DNA of 41,012 nt from positions 1-41,012 of the forward strand of contig JAFUWN010000085.1 of NCBI GenBank assembly GCA_017483465.1, written 5' to 3'. Shown piece after piece: positions 34,295 to 41,012 of this stretch. Made by a program: the position numbers and the translations under genes. Within the stretch, counting starts at the first letter, position 1. Every line of letters begins with the position of its first letter. This DNA is from Oscillospiraceae bacterium (GTDB lineage: Bacteria; Bacillota; Clostridia; Oscillospirales; Ruminococcaceae). The notes beneath the pieces are model-generated. The model saw nothing but the letters and a program-made list of their open reading frames with translations, did not search any database and was not told the origin of the DNA.

Positions 34295-35608
34295 ATGCTG
34301 AGATATAAAACATTGCTTGCAGGCCTTTTCACAGGAATACTCCTCTGCTCTGCAGGTATCTCCGCCAAGGCCTCTTCCGGCTATGATATGGAAGTCAGTC
34401 AGAACGGTATTGACTTCATCTGCGAACTGGAAGGCTTCAGCCCTGCTTGCTACTGGGATTATTCACAGTCTTCCATCGGCTATGGCACAAAATGCACACA
34501 CTCTTCCGTTCAGCCGCATAAATCCGGCCTGCATACGATTACAAAAGAACAGGCTATGCTTGATATGCATTCTGAAATTGATAAAGATTATATCATCAAA
34601 GTCCGGAATCAGACCGCCGGTCTTGATCTGACACAGAATCAGTTTGATGCTCTCATCAGCCTTGCCTATAACTGCGGCGGCGGCAGAAACAGAATCTATG
34701 ACAGTCCGCTTGTACAGTATCTCAGGGGGGAACTTACAGAATCCGAAGCAAGAAATCAGTTCGGAAATTATATCGTCTATGCCGGAGGCAGTTACCTTCC
34801 GGGACTGCATAACAGACGAGTGAAAGAAGCAAATCTGTTTTTTACAGATGACAGCATTCAGAAACCCAGAAATGCTGTTCTTTCCGTTCAGAATCAAAGA
34901 ACTGTATTCGATGCTTCCGAAGAAATTATGTTTACTCTCAAAGCTGATTATGCAGAATCTTATTTTCTGAATATCGTATACAATGATGAACCTCTGATGG
35001 CTCCGGAAATCAAAAACAGTTCGATCTATACCCATGTTTTCGATCAGACAGGACATTACAGCGTGACTCTTATCGCTTATAATACTTACGGTTCTGCATC
35101 CAGTGAAAAACTGGAATTTGATGTTGTCGATTCCGGTGACTGTCCTCATGACTGCTTCCTGACAACTCCCGAAAGCAGAACACTGTTCCGGACTGATGAA
35201 ACAATTCATTTTGATATGACTTCTGAAAATGCCGATTTCTTTGTGTTCCGGATTATGAAAGATAACACTCTGATCGGTACTTCTCCGGTCACAAAACAGG
35301 ATAATGCCTACTCTTATGAAGCCGCTTTCAGTACTGCTGGAACATATACCGTCTATGCAGAAGCCTATCATAATAATTATTCTTCTAAAAGCCGGAATAT
35401 TACGATCACAATTGCAGATTCAGAATTTATGGGCGATATTAATCTTGACGGTATGATCAATATTGATGATCTGCTTCTGATGCAGGATTATTTGCAGAAA
35501 CATACGATTTTCAGTAAGGCTCAGGCAGAAGCCGCCGATCTTAATCATGACAATCTCTGCAATATTTTTGACTTTATCGCTCTGAAACAGAAATTATTAC
35601 AAAAATAA
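34295..35608 (+). CDS. Secreted GH24 (phage-type) lysozyme with C-terminal dockerin
   Basis: A 437-aa secreted protein. It has a signal peptide (1-27) and a GH24 lysozyme domain (about 33-190) with the catalytic Glu46 in CELEGF, Asp55 in YWDYS, IGYGT at 61-65, and NQFDALISLAYNCGGG. Then come two Ig-like beta repeats (about 195-285 and 290-372, both with DxTxxIxFxM/L-type strands). A dockerin fills 380-437 (GDINLDGMINIDDLLLMQ and DLNHDNLCNIFDFIALKQ). GH24 enzymes cleave peptidoglycan between MurNAc and GlcNAc; a dockerin on one is unusual. AAAGGAG precedes the ATG. Confidence 0.88.
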   Translation: MLRYKTLLAGLFTGILLCSAGISAKASSGYDMEVSQNGIDFICELEGFSPACYWDYSQSSIGYGTKCTHSSVQPHKSGLHTITKEQAMLDMHSEIDKDYIIKVRNQTAGLDLTQNQFDALISLAYNCGGGRNRIYDSPLVQYLRGELTESEARNQFGNYIVYAGGSYLPGLHNRRVKEANLFFTDDSIQKPRNAVLSVQNQRTVFDASEEIMFTLKADYAESYFLNIVYNDEPLMAPEIKNSSIYTHVFDQTGHYSVTLIAYNTYGSASSEKLEFDVVDSGDCPHDCFLTTPESRTLFRTDETIHFDMTSENADFFVFRIMKDNTLIGTSPVTKQDNAYSYEAAFSTAGTYTVYAEAYHNNYSSKSRNITITIADSEFMGDINLDGMINIDDLLLMQDYLQKHTIFSKAQAEAADLNHDNLCNIFDFIALKQKLLQK

Positions 35609-35627
35609 TAATCCTATTAAATAAAAT

Positions 35628-35665
35628 AAAACTCTGTAAACAGGCCGTTTACAGAGTTTTTTGAT
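35628..35665. terminator. Bidirectional terminator
   Basis: A perfect 14-bp stem (35628-35641 with 35647-35660) with a T-run on both strands, between the convergent lysozyme and esterase genes. Confidence 0.85.
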
Positions 35666-35673
35666 ATTCAGAT

Positions 35674-36969
35674 TCAGGAAAGCAGCAGACGCTTTAAAGC
35701 AATTAAATCATAGATATTAATCATCTGATCTTCTGTCAGATCAGCACTCTGCCAGTCAGCCAGTTTCTCCCTGCCAAGCAGATATTTCTGTAATTTGATA
35801 ATATCCGCAACCGAGCATTTCCCATCCTGATTGACATCGCCCTTGACAGAACTGCTCTCAGAACCGGCTGTATAAACATTCTGATACATCGTTTCTGCCC
35901 AGATACGCCGCATTTCTTCATAGCCCTCGCTGTTCGGATGAACACCGTCAGAACTCAGATATTCCGGATGTTCTTTCATGACGGCATCGAAATCAGGTCC
36001 TTTGATCACTTCCGGAAATTCTTCATAAATCTTATCAATCATCGCATTATAATCATCCAGATAATCCGCAACACCCGGCTCTTCCGCATGAGGAATCTTC
36101 GGCAGAACCGGAATTTTTCCGGCTTCAAGAACTTTCTGAATCATAGCAACTGTATTTTCATAATATTTCTGTGCTCCGGACTGATTCCCCCATGCATCGT
36201 TTGTACCATATGCAATGCTGACATATCTGCCAGGAAATACAGAAAGCCATTTATCAATATTATTTAATCCGTCAGTACTGGTGATTCCTCCGATTCCTCC
36301 GTTTTCCTGAACCGGAAAATAATTTGCATCCAGTCTGTTAATATACGTTGCAAAACCTGTTCCAAAGCAGTTATTCATCCCTCCGGCTGTAATCGAATCG
36401 CCGTAGAAAATCCAGCTGTCAGAGATACCCTCAGAGACATCATGAATATCAAAATTGACCATGCAGTTACCCTCTGTTTTTTCATCAACTCCGGTGATGT
36501 GCAGACGAATCCAGTTATAGCCCTCGAAATTGACAATATGCTGTCGGGAACTGAGCGTATTTCCGGTTACGGTTTCGACAATTTCCCATCCGGTTTCAGG
36601 ATAATCACCGCCGTCAGCAGCATTGATTTCAATCGTATAATCAGAAGGCTCCATATTGCGATTGATATACAAGCCAATCACATCATAAGCACTGGTATTA
36701 TACCAGACAGCATCGATAATTTTTCGATTTTCTTCCGGAACTCCGGATAAATCATAGGCAAGATAATCATCCGGAGCAGCTCCCTGCCAGAACGAATAAT
36801 AATAATCATCATTTCCGGCGACAGCTGTCGCCGGATTCGTTCCGGAATAAGCCGGACAATTCCGGCTGATCACCGGATTCGGAGTGACTGCCGCTGAACC
36901 AGGCAGACTCATCGGCAGAGTCGCAAGCATCAAAGCACTTGTCATAGCAGATAAAAATTTTTTCTTCAT
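35674..36969 (-). CDS. Secreted SGNH/GDSL esterase with C-terminal dockerin
   Basis: A 431-aa secreted esterase. It has a signal peptide (1-27), an N-terminal beta-sandwich (about 30-180) and an SGNH hydrolase domain with block I YGDSITAGG (Ser192), NGGIGG near 223-228, YGTND (Asn257) and block V DGVHPN (Asp341, His344). The dockerin is at about 376-431 (GDVNQDGKCSVADIIKLQ and the INIYDLIALKRLLL end). Two-domain esterases of this plan remove acetyl groups from xylan or other plant glycans (CE2/CE3-like); the family number is not certain. It lies 39 nt after a small gene in a four- to five-gene minus-strand cluster. Confidence 0.88.
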   Translation of the reverse strand: MKKKFLSAMTSALMLATLPMSLPGSAAVTPNPVISRNCPAYSGTNPATAVAGNDDYYYSFWQGAAPDDYLAYDLSGVPEENRKIIDAVWYNTSAYDVIGLYINRNMEPSDYTIEINAADGGDYPETGWEIVETVTGNTLSSRQHIVNFEGYNWIRLHITGVDEKTEGNCMVNFDIHDVSEGISDSWIFYGDSITAGGMNNCFGTGFATYINRLDANYFPVQENGGIGGITSTDGLNNIDKWLSVFPGRYVSIAYGTNDAWGNQSGAQKYYENTVAMIQKVLEAGKIPVLPKIPHAEEPGVADYLDDYNAMIDKIYEEFPEVIKGPDFDAVMKEHPEYLSSDGVHPNSEGYEEMRRIWAETMYQNVYTAGSESSSVKGDVNQDGKCSVADIIKLQKYLLGREKLADWQSADLTEDQMINIYDLIALKRLLLS

Positions 36970-37008
36970 AACACAAAATTTCCCCTTATAATAAATTTAT
37001 TTCAGAAA

Positions 37009-37341
37009 TCACATGCCGATCATTGTGAACATGTAATATTCTTTGAGTGTATTATTTACCCATTTGTCGGCTTCCTGTAAGCACTCAAGTACTTCTCCGC
37101 CGAGTTCAGAAGCTTTCTGCATAAGCAGAATCCATTGTTTCTCTGAAACTTCTGTTTCACCGAGCGGATCATATTCCGGAATGATGATTTTAAAAAGCTC
37201 TTCCAGACCGAGTTTATAATGCATATCTTCTGAGATCAGCAGAGAATCATTTTTCCAGAAGCTGACACCATCGAAATGACCTTTCTGCCATTCATGATAG
37301 CAGGTATTTTCTCTTTCCTGTTCTGTAATAAAATATTTCAT
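37009..37341 (-). CDS. Small hypothetical protein in the cellulosomal operon
   Basis: A 110-aa acidic cytosolic protein beginning MKYFITEQERENTCYHEWQK. I do not recognise it. It is helical in look, with several Trp and Glu residues and no signal peptide. An AAGGA site precedes the ATG. It lies between the esterase gene and the frameshifted membrane gene; small cytosolic proteins in such a place could be immunity- or antitoxin-like, but nothing in the sequence proves that. Confidence 0.68.
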   Translation of the reverse strand: MKYFITEQERENTCYHEWQKGHFDGVSFWKNDSLLISEDMHYKLGLEELFKIIIPEYDPLGETEVSEKQWILLMQKASELGGEVLECLQEADKWVNNTLKEYYMFTMIGM

Positions 37342-37353
37342 AGCTGAATCCTT

Positions 37354-37771
37354 TCAGTCAGAATCTATCCGGATAAGAATATACTCTTCCCCCTCAAATG
37401 TGAAAGAGATTTTGTTTTTATCGAGCTGATAAGGAATCTTATCAGCAACATATCTTCCTCTGACGATATGCCCGTCTTTTGCGACAGTTTCTGAGATTTT
37501 ACAGAGTTCAATATAATCTAAGTTAATTGGAATGCAAAAATTTTCTTCTTGATCATCATGATAAAATTTAGCGAATGCACTAAAAGAATGCGGATCAGTA
37601 TGATCGACAATCAATTTTGCAGATTGATCTTCGGTTTGATAAGTACCGGACAGATCTTTCGGTTTTTTATATAAAATTGAAACACTTACTAAGAGAATCA
37701 GGCAAATCAGTTGATAGATGATAAATGCTTTCAGTACGAATTTAAATAAGTTTTTCGTAACTTTCTTTCAT
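37354..37771 (-). pseudogene. Membrane-anchored hypothetical protein with frameshift at its start
   Basis: The frame ending at 37354 is open back to the TGA of the previous gene and reads KKVTKNLFKFVLKAF, then a hydrophobic helix (IIYQLICLILLVSVSIL), then a domain of about 100 residues. It has no ATG of its own. The expected ATG at 37771 overlaps the upstream TGA (ATGA) but is one base out of frame: removing one A from the first AAA codon gives M-K-K-V-T and the whole protein. As written, ATG yields nine codons. It is either a one-base insertion, a sequence error or slippage. A shorter protein from TTG 37614 is possible. Confidence 0.6.
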
Positions 37772-38097
37772 GGAATCGGCTGCTTCTGCGGATATATTTT
37801 ATGACATTTTTCAAGCGAAGCACCTGCTTCATCAGAAATATAAATCTCGGCTGATTTTGATAAATCATTTTCTGAAAATTTCTCTGTATGAATCAGCTGG
37901 ATGATCTTTTCCGCATTGTGAGCAGAATCATCCGTTTCGAGCCATAAGCCTAAGACTGTACCGGAAAGATAATCATAACCGTTATCTTTTACTTGCTGAT
38001 TCGTATATTCTTCGATACGCTCCGGAAGCGTATAGCGGATATCTAAATCAGGATTCGTCATTTTCTTAGCATCGAGAGTAATAATAATCGTCTGCAT
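37768..38097 (-). CDS. Small hypothetical protein in the cellulosomal operon
   Basis: A 109-aa cytosolic protein beginning MQTIIITLDAKKMTNPDLDIRYTLPERIEEYT. Its N-terminal strand, helix and acidic middle recall small alpha/beta proteins; I do not recognise the family. It starts 14 nt after the hydrolase stop with AAAGGA upstream, so it is co-transcribed. Its TGA overlaps the ATG of the frameshifted membrane gene. Confidence 0.68.
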   Translation of the reverse strand: MQTIIITLDAKKMTNPDLDIRYTLPERIEEYTNQQVKDNGYDYLSGTVLGLWLETDDSAHNAEKIIQLIHTEKFSENDLSKSAEIYISDEAGASLEKCHKIYPQKQPIP

Positions 38098-38111
38098 AGA
38101 AACAGTCCTTT

Positions 38112-40724
38112 CTATTTTTTCAGCAGAGCCTTTTTCATGAATATTAGATCATAGATATTCACAATTCCGTCATGATTCGTATCCGAAGCAGATGGATTCG
38201 CTACAGATTTCCCGGAAAGAAGCCATTTCTGAAGAGCAATCACATCAAGCAGATTGAAATTTCCATCATTTGTGACATCCATTTCGATTGCAGAAGTTTC
38301 CGGAGCAGGATAGCCATAGAATGCTAATTCGTTGAAATCGCCTCCGCCCTTGACGATTCTGATCGTATCAGTCGGAATGCTGTCAGCTGTGAGTTCGATA
38401 TTTCTGGACATGTAAGAGCCTAAATCATTCGACCACAGGAGCGTATTTGTCGCATCGTCATAGATTTCAATACTGCCTGTTCCGTAAGTATCAAAAATAC
38501 CGAATCCGGTCAGAACATATTTCTGATCAAGCTTGACGATTCCGGTAATATCCGAGGCTTTGACATTCGTTTCCGGCGTTTTCAGCGAACTTGTATTACT
38601 ATAGATAAATTCCGGCATAGAGTCGGGTTCATCGAACATTCTTTCAAACTGATCAGGTTTGTTTTCTTCTGTGACTTCGAGAGAAGCCGGAGTGATATAT
38701 TTTCCCTTGCCGTTGATGATATTCTGAGCCGAACCAGAGAATTTTACAAATACAGGCGTTTCGGAAACATCAACAGAGACGGTAGAATCTATTGTTCCGT
38801 CAGATTTCATAATATTATCATCGAAAAATAATCTGGAAGTGACACCCTCTGCATAAGTACCTAATTCTGTCAGATAAGCATAGCTGAAATTTCCGGCAGG
38901 GAGACTGTAATTTTTGATAACTTTATCTTCGGAAGTCGGCGACCAGAGACAATGAATTTCATCACCTGTGATTCTGTCCTTGAAGATATAATCTTTAACT
39001 TCATCTGTGGAATTATCGCGGATGAAATCCGCATTTTTAAGCATATTTGTCATACCTGCGGTATAATACCAGGCTAATTTTTTACTCCATTCGCCTTTGC
39101 CTGTCGTCAGACCGGAGTTATAATAAACTCCCTCACCCTCATCACGGAGCTGGAATTTCGTCATACGATCGACACCCGCACCGATACTCATGAGATATGT
39201 CCTTGCGACTCTCTGGGCATATCTTAATTGATACAGATCATTATCATGATGATCAGCAATATTTTCATTTTCACAGTCAGCCATAGGCACTTCAAATTCA
39301 GAAATCCAGAGTTCCGTGCCGGGAGCATTCTGATCTATCCAGTTCTGAATTTCCTGAACTCTCTCAGCAAAGCCGGAATCTTCGGGATTGTAAGTATCTG
39401 CTCCCATATGGATATTAATGATATCAACAGCAAATTTTTTATCAGCTCTGTGATAGCTGAACCAAATTTTCATTTCATCAAGATATTCCAGAAAAGAAGC
39501 CGTATTGAGCATACCGCCCATAGCAAGTTTGAAATCAGGATCAGCCGTCTTAACACCGGCATTCGGAATAGTACCTTCATGACCGTCATAATCAGCGGAA
39601 CACATAGCAGCTAATTCGTAAGGAGAAAAGAAATTTTTCTTACCGTTCCATGTTTTATTAGGCTCATTGGAATTTTCAAGAGCATTTAATAAATTCAGTC
39701 CTGTCTTGATTTCAGAATTATCCGACACGTTCAGAGTAGAAATATCTATATTCTGATTCTTGCCGTAACGTGCGGCGATCTGATAAAATGCCTGTGCATG
39801 AAGTGCATAGCTTTCCGGATTAAGCGTATCTGCACCGGACGGAACGGCAATTTCCGGAGGATTCTCACCGGAAATATAGGTGCTTCCGCCCTGAAAACAG
39901 GGAATCACACTGATATTCCGGGCTTTCAGAGCAGAATAATAACTATCCATATCGCCCCAGGAACCCTGTGTAAATTTGACTTTTCCGGAATCGTCATAAA
40001 GCCAGTTGAAATTGTGATATTCCCGGACATTGCCTCCGGCCATCATAGCAGACATCGGGTCATCAATAAAGGCATTGAATCCGATTCTCTGACCGGCTGT
40101 CAGATCGGTTTTCGGAAGAGCGGCCGGAGATGGAGCATCATAAGCTTTCTGAGCAGCAGATAACTCCGAAACCTGATAGCCATAAATTGCCAATTCACTG
40201 ATACCGCTGTCTCCGGCAGATGTAGAAAATCTTAAATATCTGGTTTCACGGGGAGTTTCAAAAGAAAGACCTCGCCAGGCCTGATACCAATCTGTCTCGA
40301 AGCTTGTAATTTCATTCCAGCTGAAAGGCTCTCCGTCCTGAACAGTCCATGTCTGAACACCGTTGGTATCTAAGAAACAGATACCTGTAACGATATAATT
40401 CGCACCGAGATCAATAAAGAAAACATCATCACCGAAATCAGCCTGATAATTCGGCTTCCAGTTCTGATTTTTGGTAGTTTTTTCCCAGATTTCCGCAGAA
40501 ACGCTTGTATTCTCCGGAGATTCCGGGGCATAGTCCTGCTGATCAAAAAGCACATCCGCAAAGTTGAGATAATCCGCTCCCAGATAGACCAGATTTTCAT
40601 CATAGATTTTAAATTTTGAAGCATCTAATTTGACAGAAGATTCCGCTCTGGCCGGAACAGAGAACACTACGGCCTGAACTGTCAGGAGCAGAGCAGTCAG
40701 AAAAGCAACAGATTTTTTGTACAT
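38112..40724 (-). CDS. Secreted GH-A-clan-like hydrolase with two CBM-like domains and dockerin
   Basis: An 870-aa secreted enzyme. It has a signal peptide (1-28), a CBM-like beta domain (about 30-185), a TIM-barrel hydrolase (about 205-570) with candidate acid Glu354 in NSNEPN and nucleophile Glu476 in LWISEFE, a C-terminal beta domain (about 575-665), a second CBM-like domain (about 675-810), and a dockerin (814-870). Both CBM-like domains end in the same ELAIYGY/ELAFYGY strand. The pattern fits clan GH-A, but I cannot give the family or substrate. The ATG at 40724 has a GGAGGT site. It ends in TAG, the only such terminal stop among the 37 genes; the dockerin is complete there. Confidence 0.87.
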   Translation of the reverse strand: MYKKSVAFLTALLLTVQAVVFSVPARAESSVKLDASKFKIYDENLVYLGADYLNFADVLFDQQDYAPESPENTSVSAEIWEKTTKNQNWKPNYQADFGDDVFFIDLGANYIVTGICFLDTNGVQTWTVQDGEPFSWNEITSFETDWYQAWRGLSFETPRETRYLRFSTSAGDSGISELAIYGYQVSELSAAQKAYDAPSPAALPKTDLTAGQRIGFNAFIDDPMSAMMAGGNVREYHNFNWLYDDSGKVKFTQGSWGDMDSYYSALKARNISVIPCFQGGSTYISGENPPEIAVPSGADTLNPESYALHAQAFYQIAARYGKNQNIDISTLNVSDNSEIKTGLNLLNALENSNEPNKTWNGKKNFFSPYELAAMCSADYDGHEGTIPNAGVKTADPDFKLAMGGMLNTASFLEYLDEMKIWFSYHRADKKFAVDIINIHMGADTYNPEDSGFAERVQEIQNWIDQNAPGTELWISEFEVPMADCENENIADHHDNDLYQLRYAQRVARTYLMSIGAGVDRMTKFQLRDEGEGVYYNSGLTTGKGEWSKKLAWYYTAGMTNMLKNADFIRDNSTDEVKDYIFKDRITGDEIHCLWSPTSEDKVIKNYSLPAGNFSYAYLTELGTYAEGVTSRLFFDDNIMKSDGTIDSTVSVDVSETPVFVKFSGSAQNIINGKGKYITPASLEVTEENKPDQFERMFDEPDSMPEFIYSNTSSLKTPETNVKASDITGIVKLDQKYVLTGFGIFDTYGTGSIEIYDDATNTLLWSNDLGSYMSRNIELTADSIPTDTIRIVKGGGDFNELAFYGYPAPETSAIEMDVTNDGNFNLLDVIALQKWLLSGKSVANPSASDTNHDGIVNIYDLIFMKKALLKK

Positions 40725-40761
40725 AAAAGAAATACCTCCGTTCTGATTTGATATTATTTTT

Positions 40762-40790
40762 ATTATACAACTTTCTAAGAGAAACTGCAA
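40762..40790 (-). promoter_or_regulatory. Promoter of the hydrolase operon
   Basis: On the minus strand TTGCAG (40790-40785) and TATAAT (40767-40762) with a 17-nt spacer, about 30 nt before a normal leader. Confidence 0.7.
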
Positions 40791-40837
40791 TAAAATTTTT
40801 GTAAAATTTATTTCTTGAAAAATATTTTGTAAAATAA

Positions 40838-40866
40838 TTGACAAATAGTAAAAAACATGTTATAAT
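40838..40866 (+). promoter_or_regulatory. Strong plus-strand promoter running into the IS end
   Basis: TTGACA (40838-40843) and TATAAT (40861-40866), 17-nt spacer, near consensus. The start would fall at about 40873, at the very edge of the IS-end hairpin. Confidence 0.72.
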
Positions 40867-40870
40867 GAAG

Positions 40871-41012
40871 CGTGACATCCTCCCCCGCCTATAGAGGCGG
40901 GGGCTTCCTCCCACAAAAGCGGGCAGTCGGTTCTCGTTCGATAGTACCAGTGTACTAAGCATAAGCGAGCTACCCCCGTGTGTCCCACGGTTCTTTTTTC
41001 AGGCTATGCGGA
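40871..41012 (-). mobile_element. End of an IS200/IS605-type element with possible omega-RNA scaffold
   Basis: A perfect 9-bp stem (40882-40890 with 40895-40903, loop ATAG) with flanking GACATCC and CTTCCTCCC is typical of right ends of IS605/IS1341-like elements. A complex GC-rich stretch at 40905-40995 (including GTGGGACACACGGGG on the minus strand) resembles the TnpB guide-RNA scaffold. The body of the element lies beyond the window. Confidence 0.6.
40970..41012 (-). CDS. C-terminal fragment of a TnpB-like protein (partial)
   Basis: The minus-strand frame reads PHSLKKEPWDTRG and stops with TAG at 40972-40970. A Lys-Lys-Glu-Pro stretch just before the stop is common at TnpB C-termini. Only 13 codons are visible, so this rests mainly on the adjoining element end. 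Confidence 0.4.
   Translation of the reverse strand, partial: PHSLKKEPWDTRG

Noticed and set aside
38112-38114. Complete TAG-to-Gln genetic code
   Set aside because: This gene ends with TAG exactly after a complete dockerin, and read-through would add 17 unrelated codons running into the next gene. At most partial suppression fits.

Overview
The window looks like the chromosome of a low-GC, fibre-degrading Firmicute of the Ruminococcus type (Oscillospiraceae). Five secreted proteins carry dockerin modules, one of them also a cohesin-like module, which points to a cellulosome. Promoters are plain sigma-A type (TTGACA/TATAAT with 17-nt spacers), thrS sits behind a T-box leader, and Shine-Dalgarno sites are AGGAGG-like. 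Assignment is by protein style only. No rRNA, tRNA or CRISPR array was seen.

Layout. 1-770: outward promoter, a strong hairpin and one orphan gene. 780-15100 (minus): a long co-directional block. It starts with an iron-import set in the order known from the Campylobacter P19 locus: FTR1 permease, P19/Tp34-type lipoprotein, DUF2318 membrane protein, two FtsX-type permeases, ATPase. It continues without clear breaks into an FMN-binding lipoprotein, an unknown anchored protein, a fumarate-reductase-like complex (cytochrome b, flavoprotein, iron-sulfur protein), a transglutaminase-like lipoprotein with an in-frame TAG, a DUF4418-like protein and a second FtsX/ATPase exporter. The FTR1 leader has two possible operator palindromes and a possible anti-Shine-Dalgarno segment. 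15183-18600 (minus): O-antigen-ligase-like protein and RNase Y. 18773-20163 (plus): a PLP aminotransferase, also with an in-frame TAG. 20172-22750 (minus): a two-component system followed by two homologous small-RNA-like units. Each unit has direct repeats at exact 11-bp spacing, a -10 box, three hairpins and a U-tract. 22806-25205 (plus): a small protein and three tandem paralogous membrane proteins. 25202-27494 (plus): T-box and thrS. 27577-40790: the cellulosomal region, with a WG-repeat protein, a cohesin-like protein with dockerins at both ends, a lysozyme with a dockerin, an SGNH esterase, and a GH-A-like hydrolase. Between these lie an aldolase, a zinc-ribbon protein and small unknown genes. 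40838-41012: an outward promoter running directly into the end of an IS200/IS605-type element with a TnpB C-terminus.

How the parts may work together. The iron block plausibly links Fe import to a membrane reductase chain (menaquinol or NADH to flavoproteins outside the membrane). The cellulosomal block supplies enzymes and a small adaptor that could dock on scaffoldins encoded elsewhere. The most novel items are the tandem small-RNA pair behind the two-component system and the two otherwise intact genes interrupted by single TAG codons. Among 37 genes I count about 21 TAA, 15 TGA and only one TAG terminal stop, so leaky or suppressed TAG reading deserves a test.
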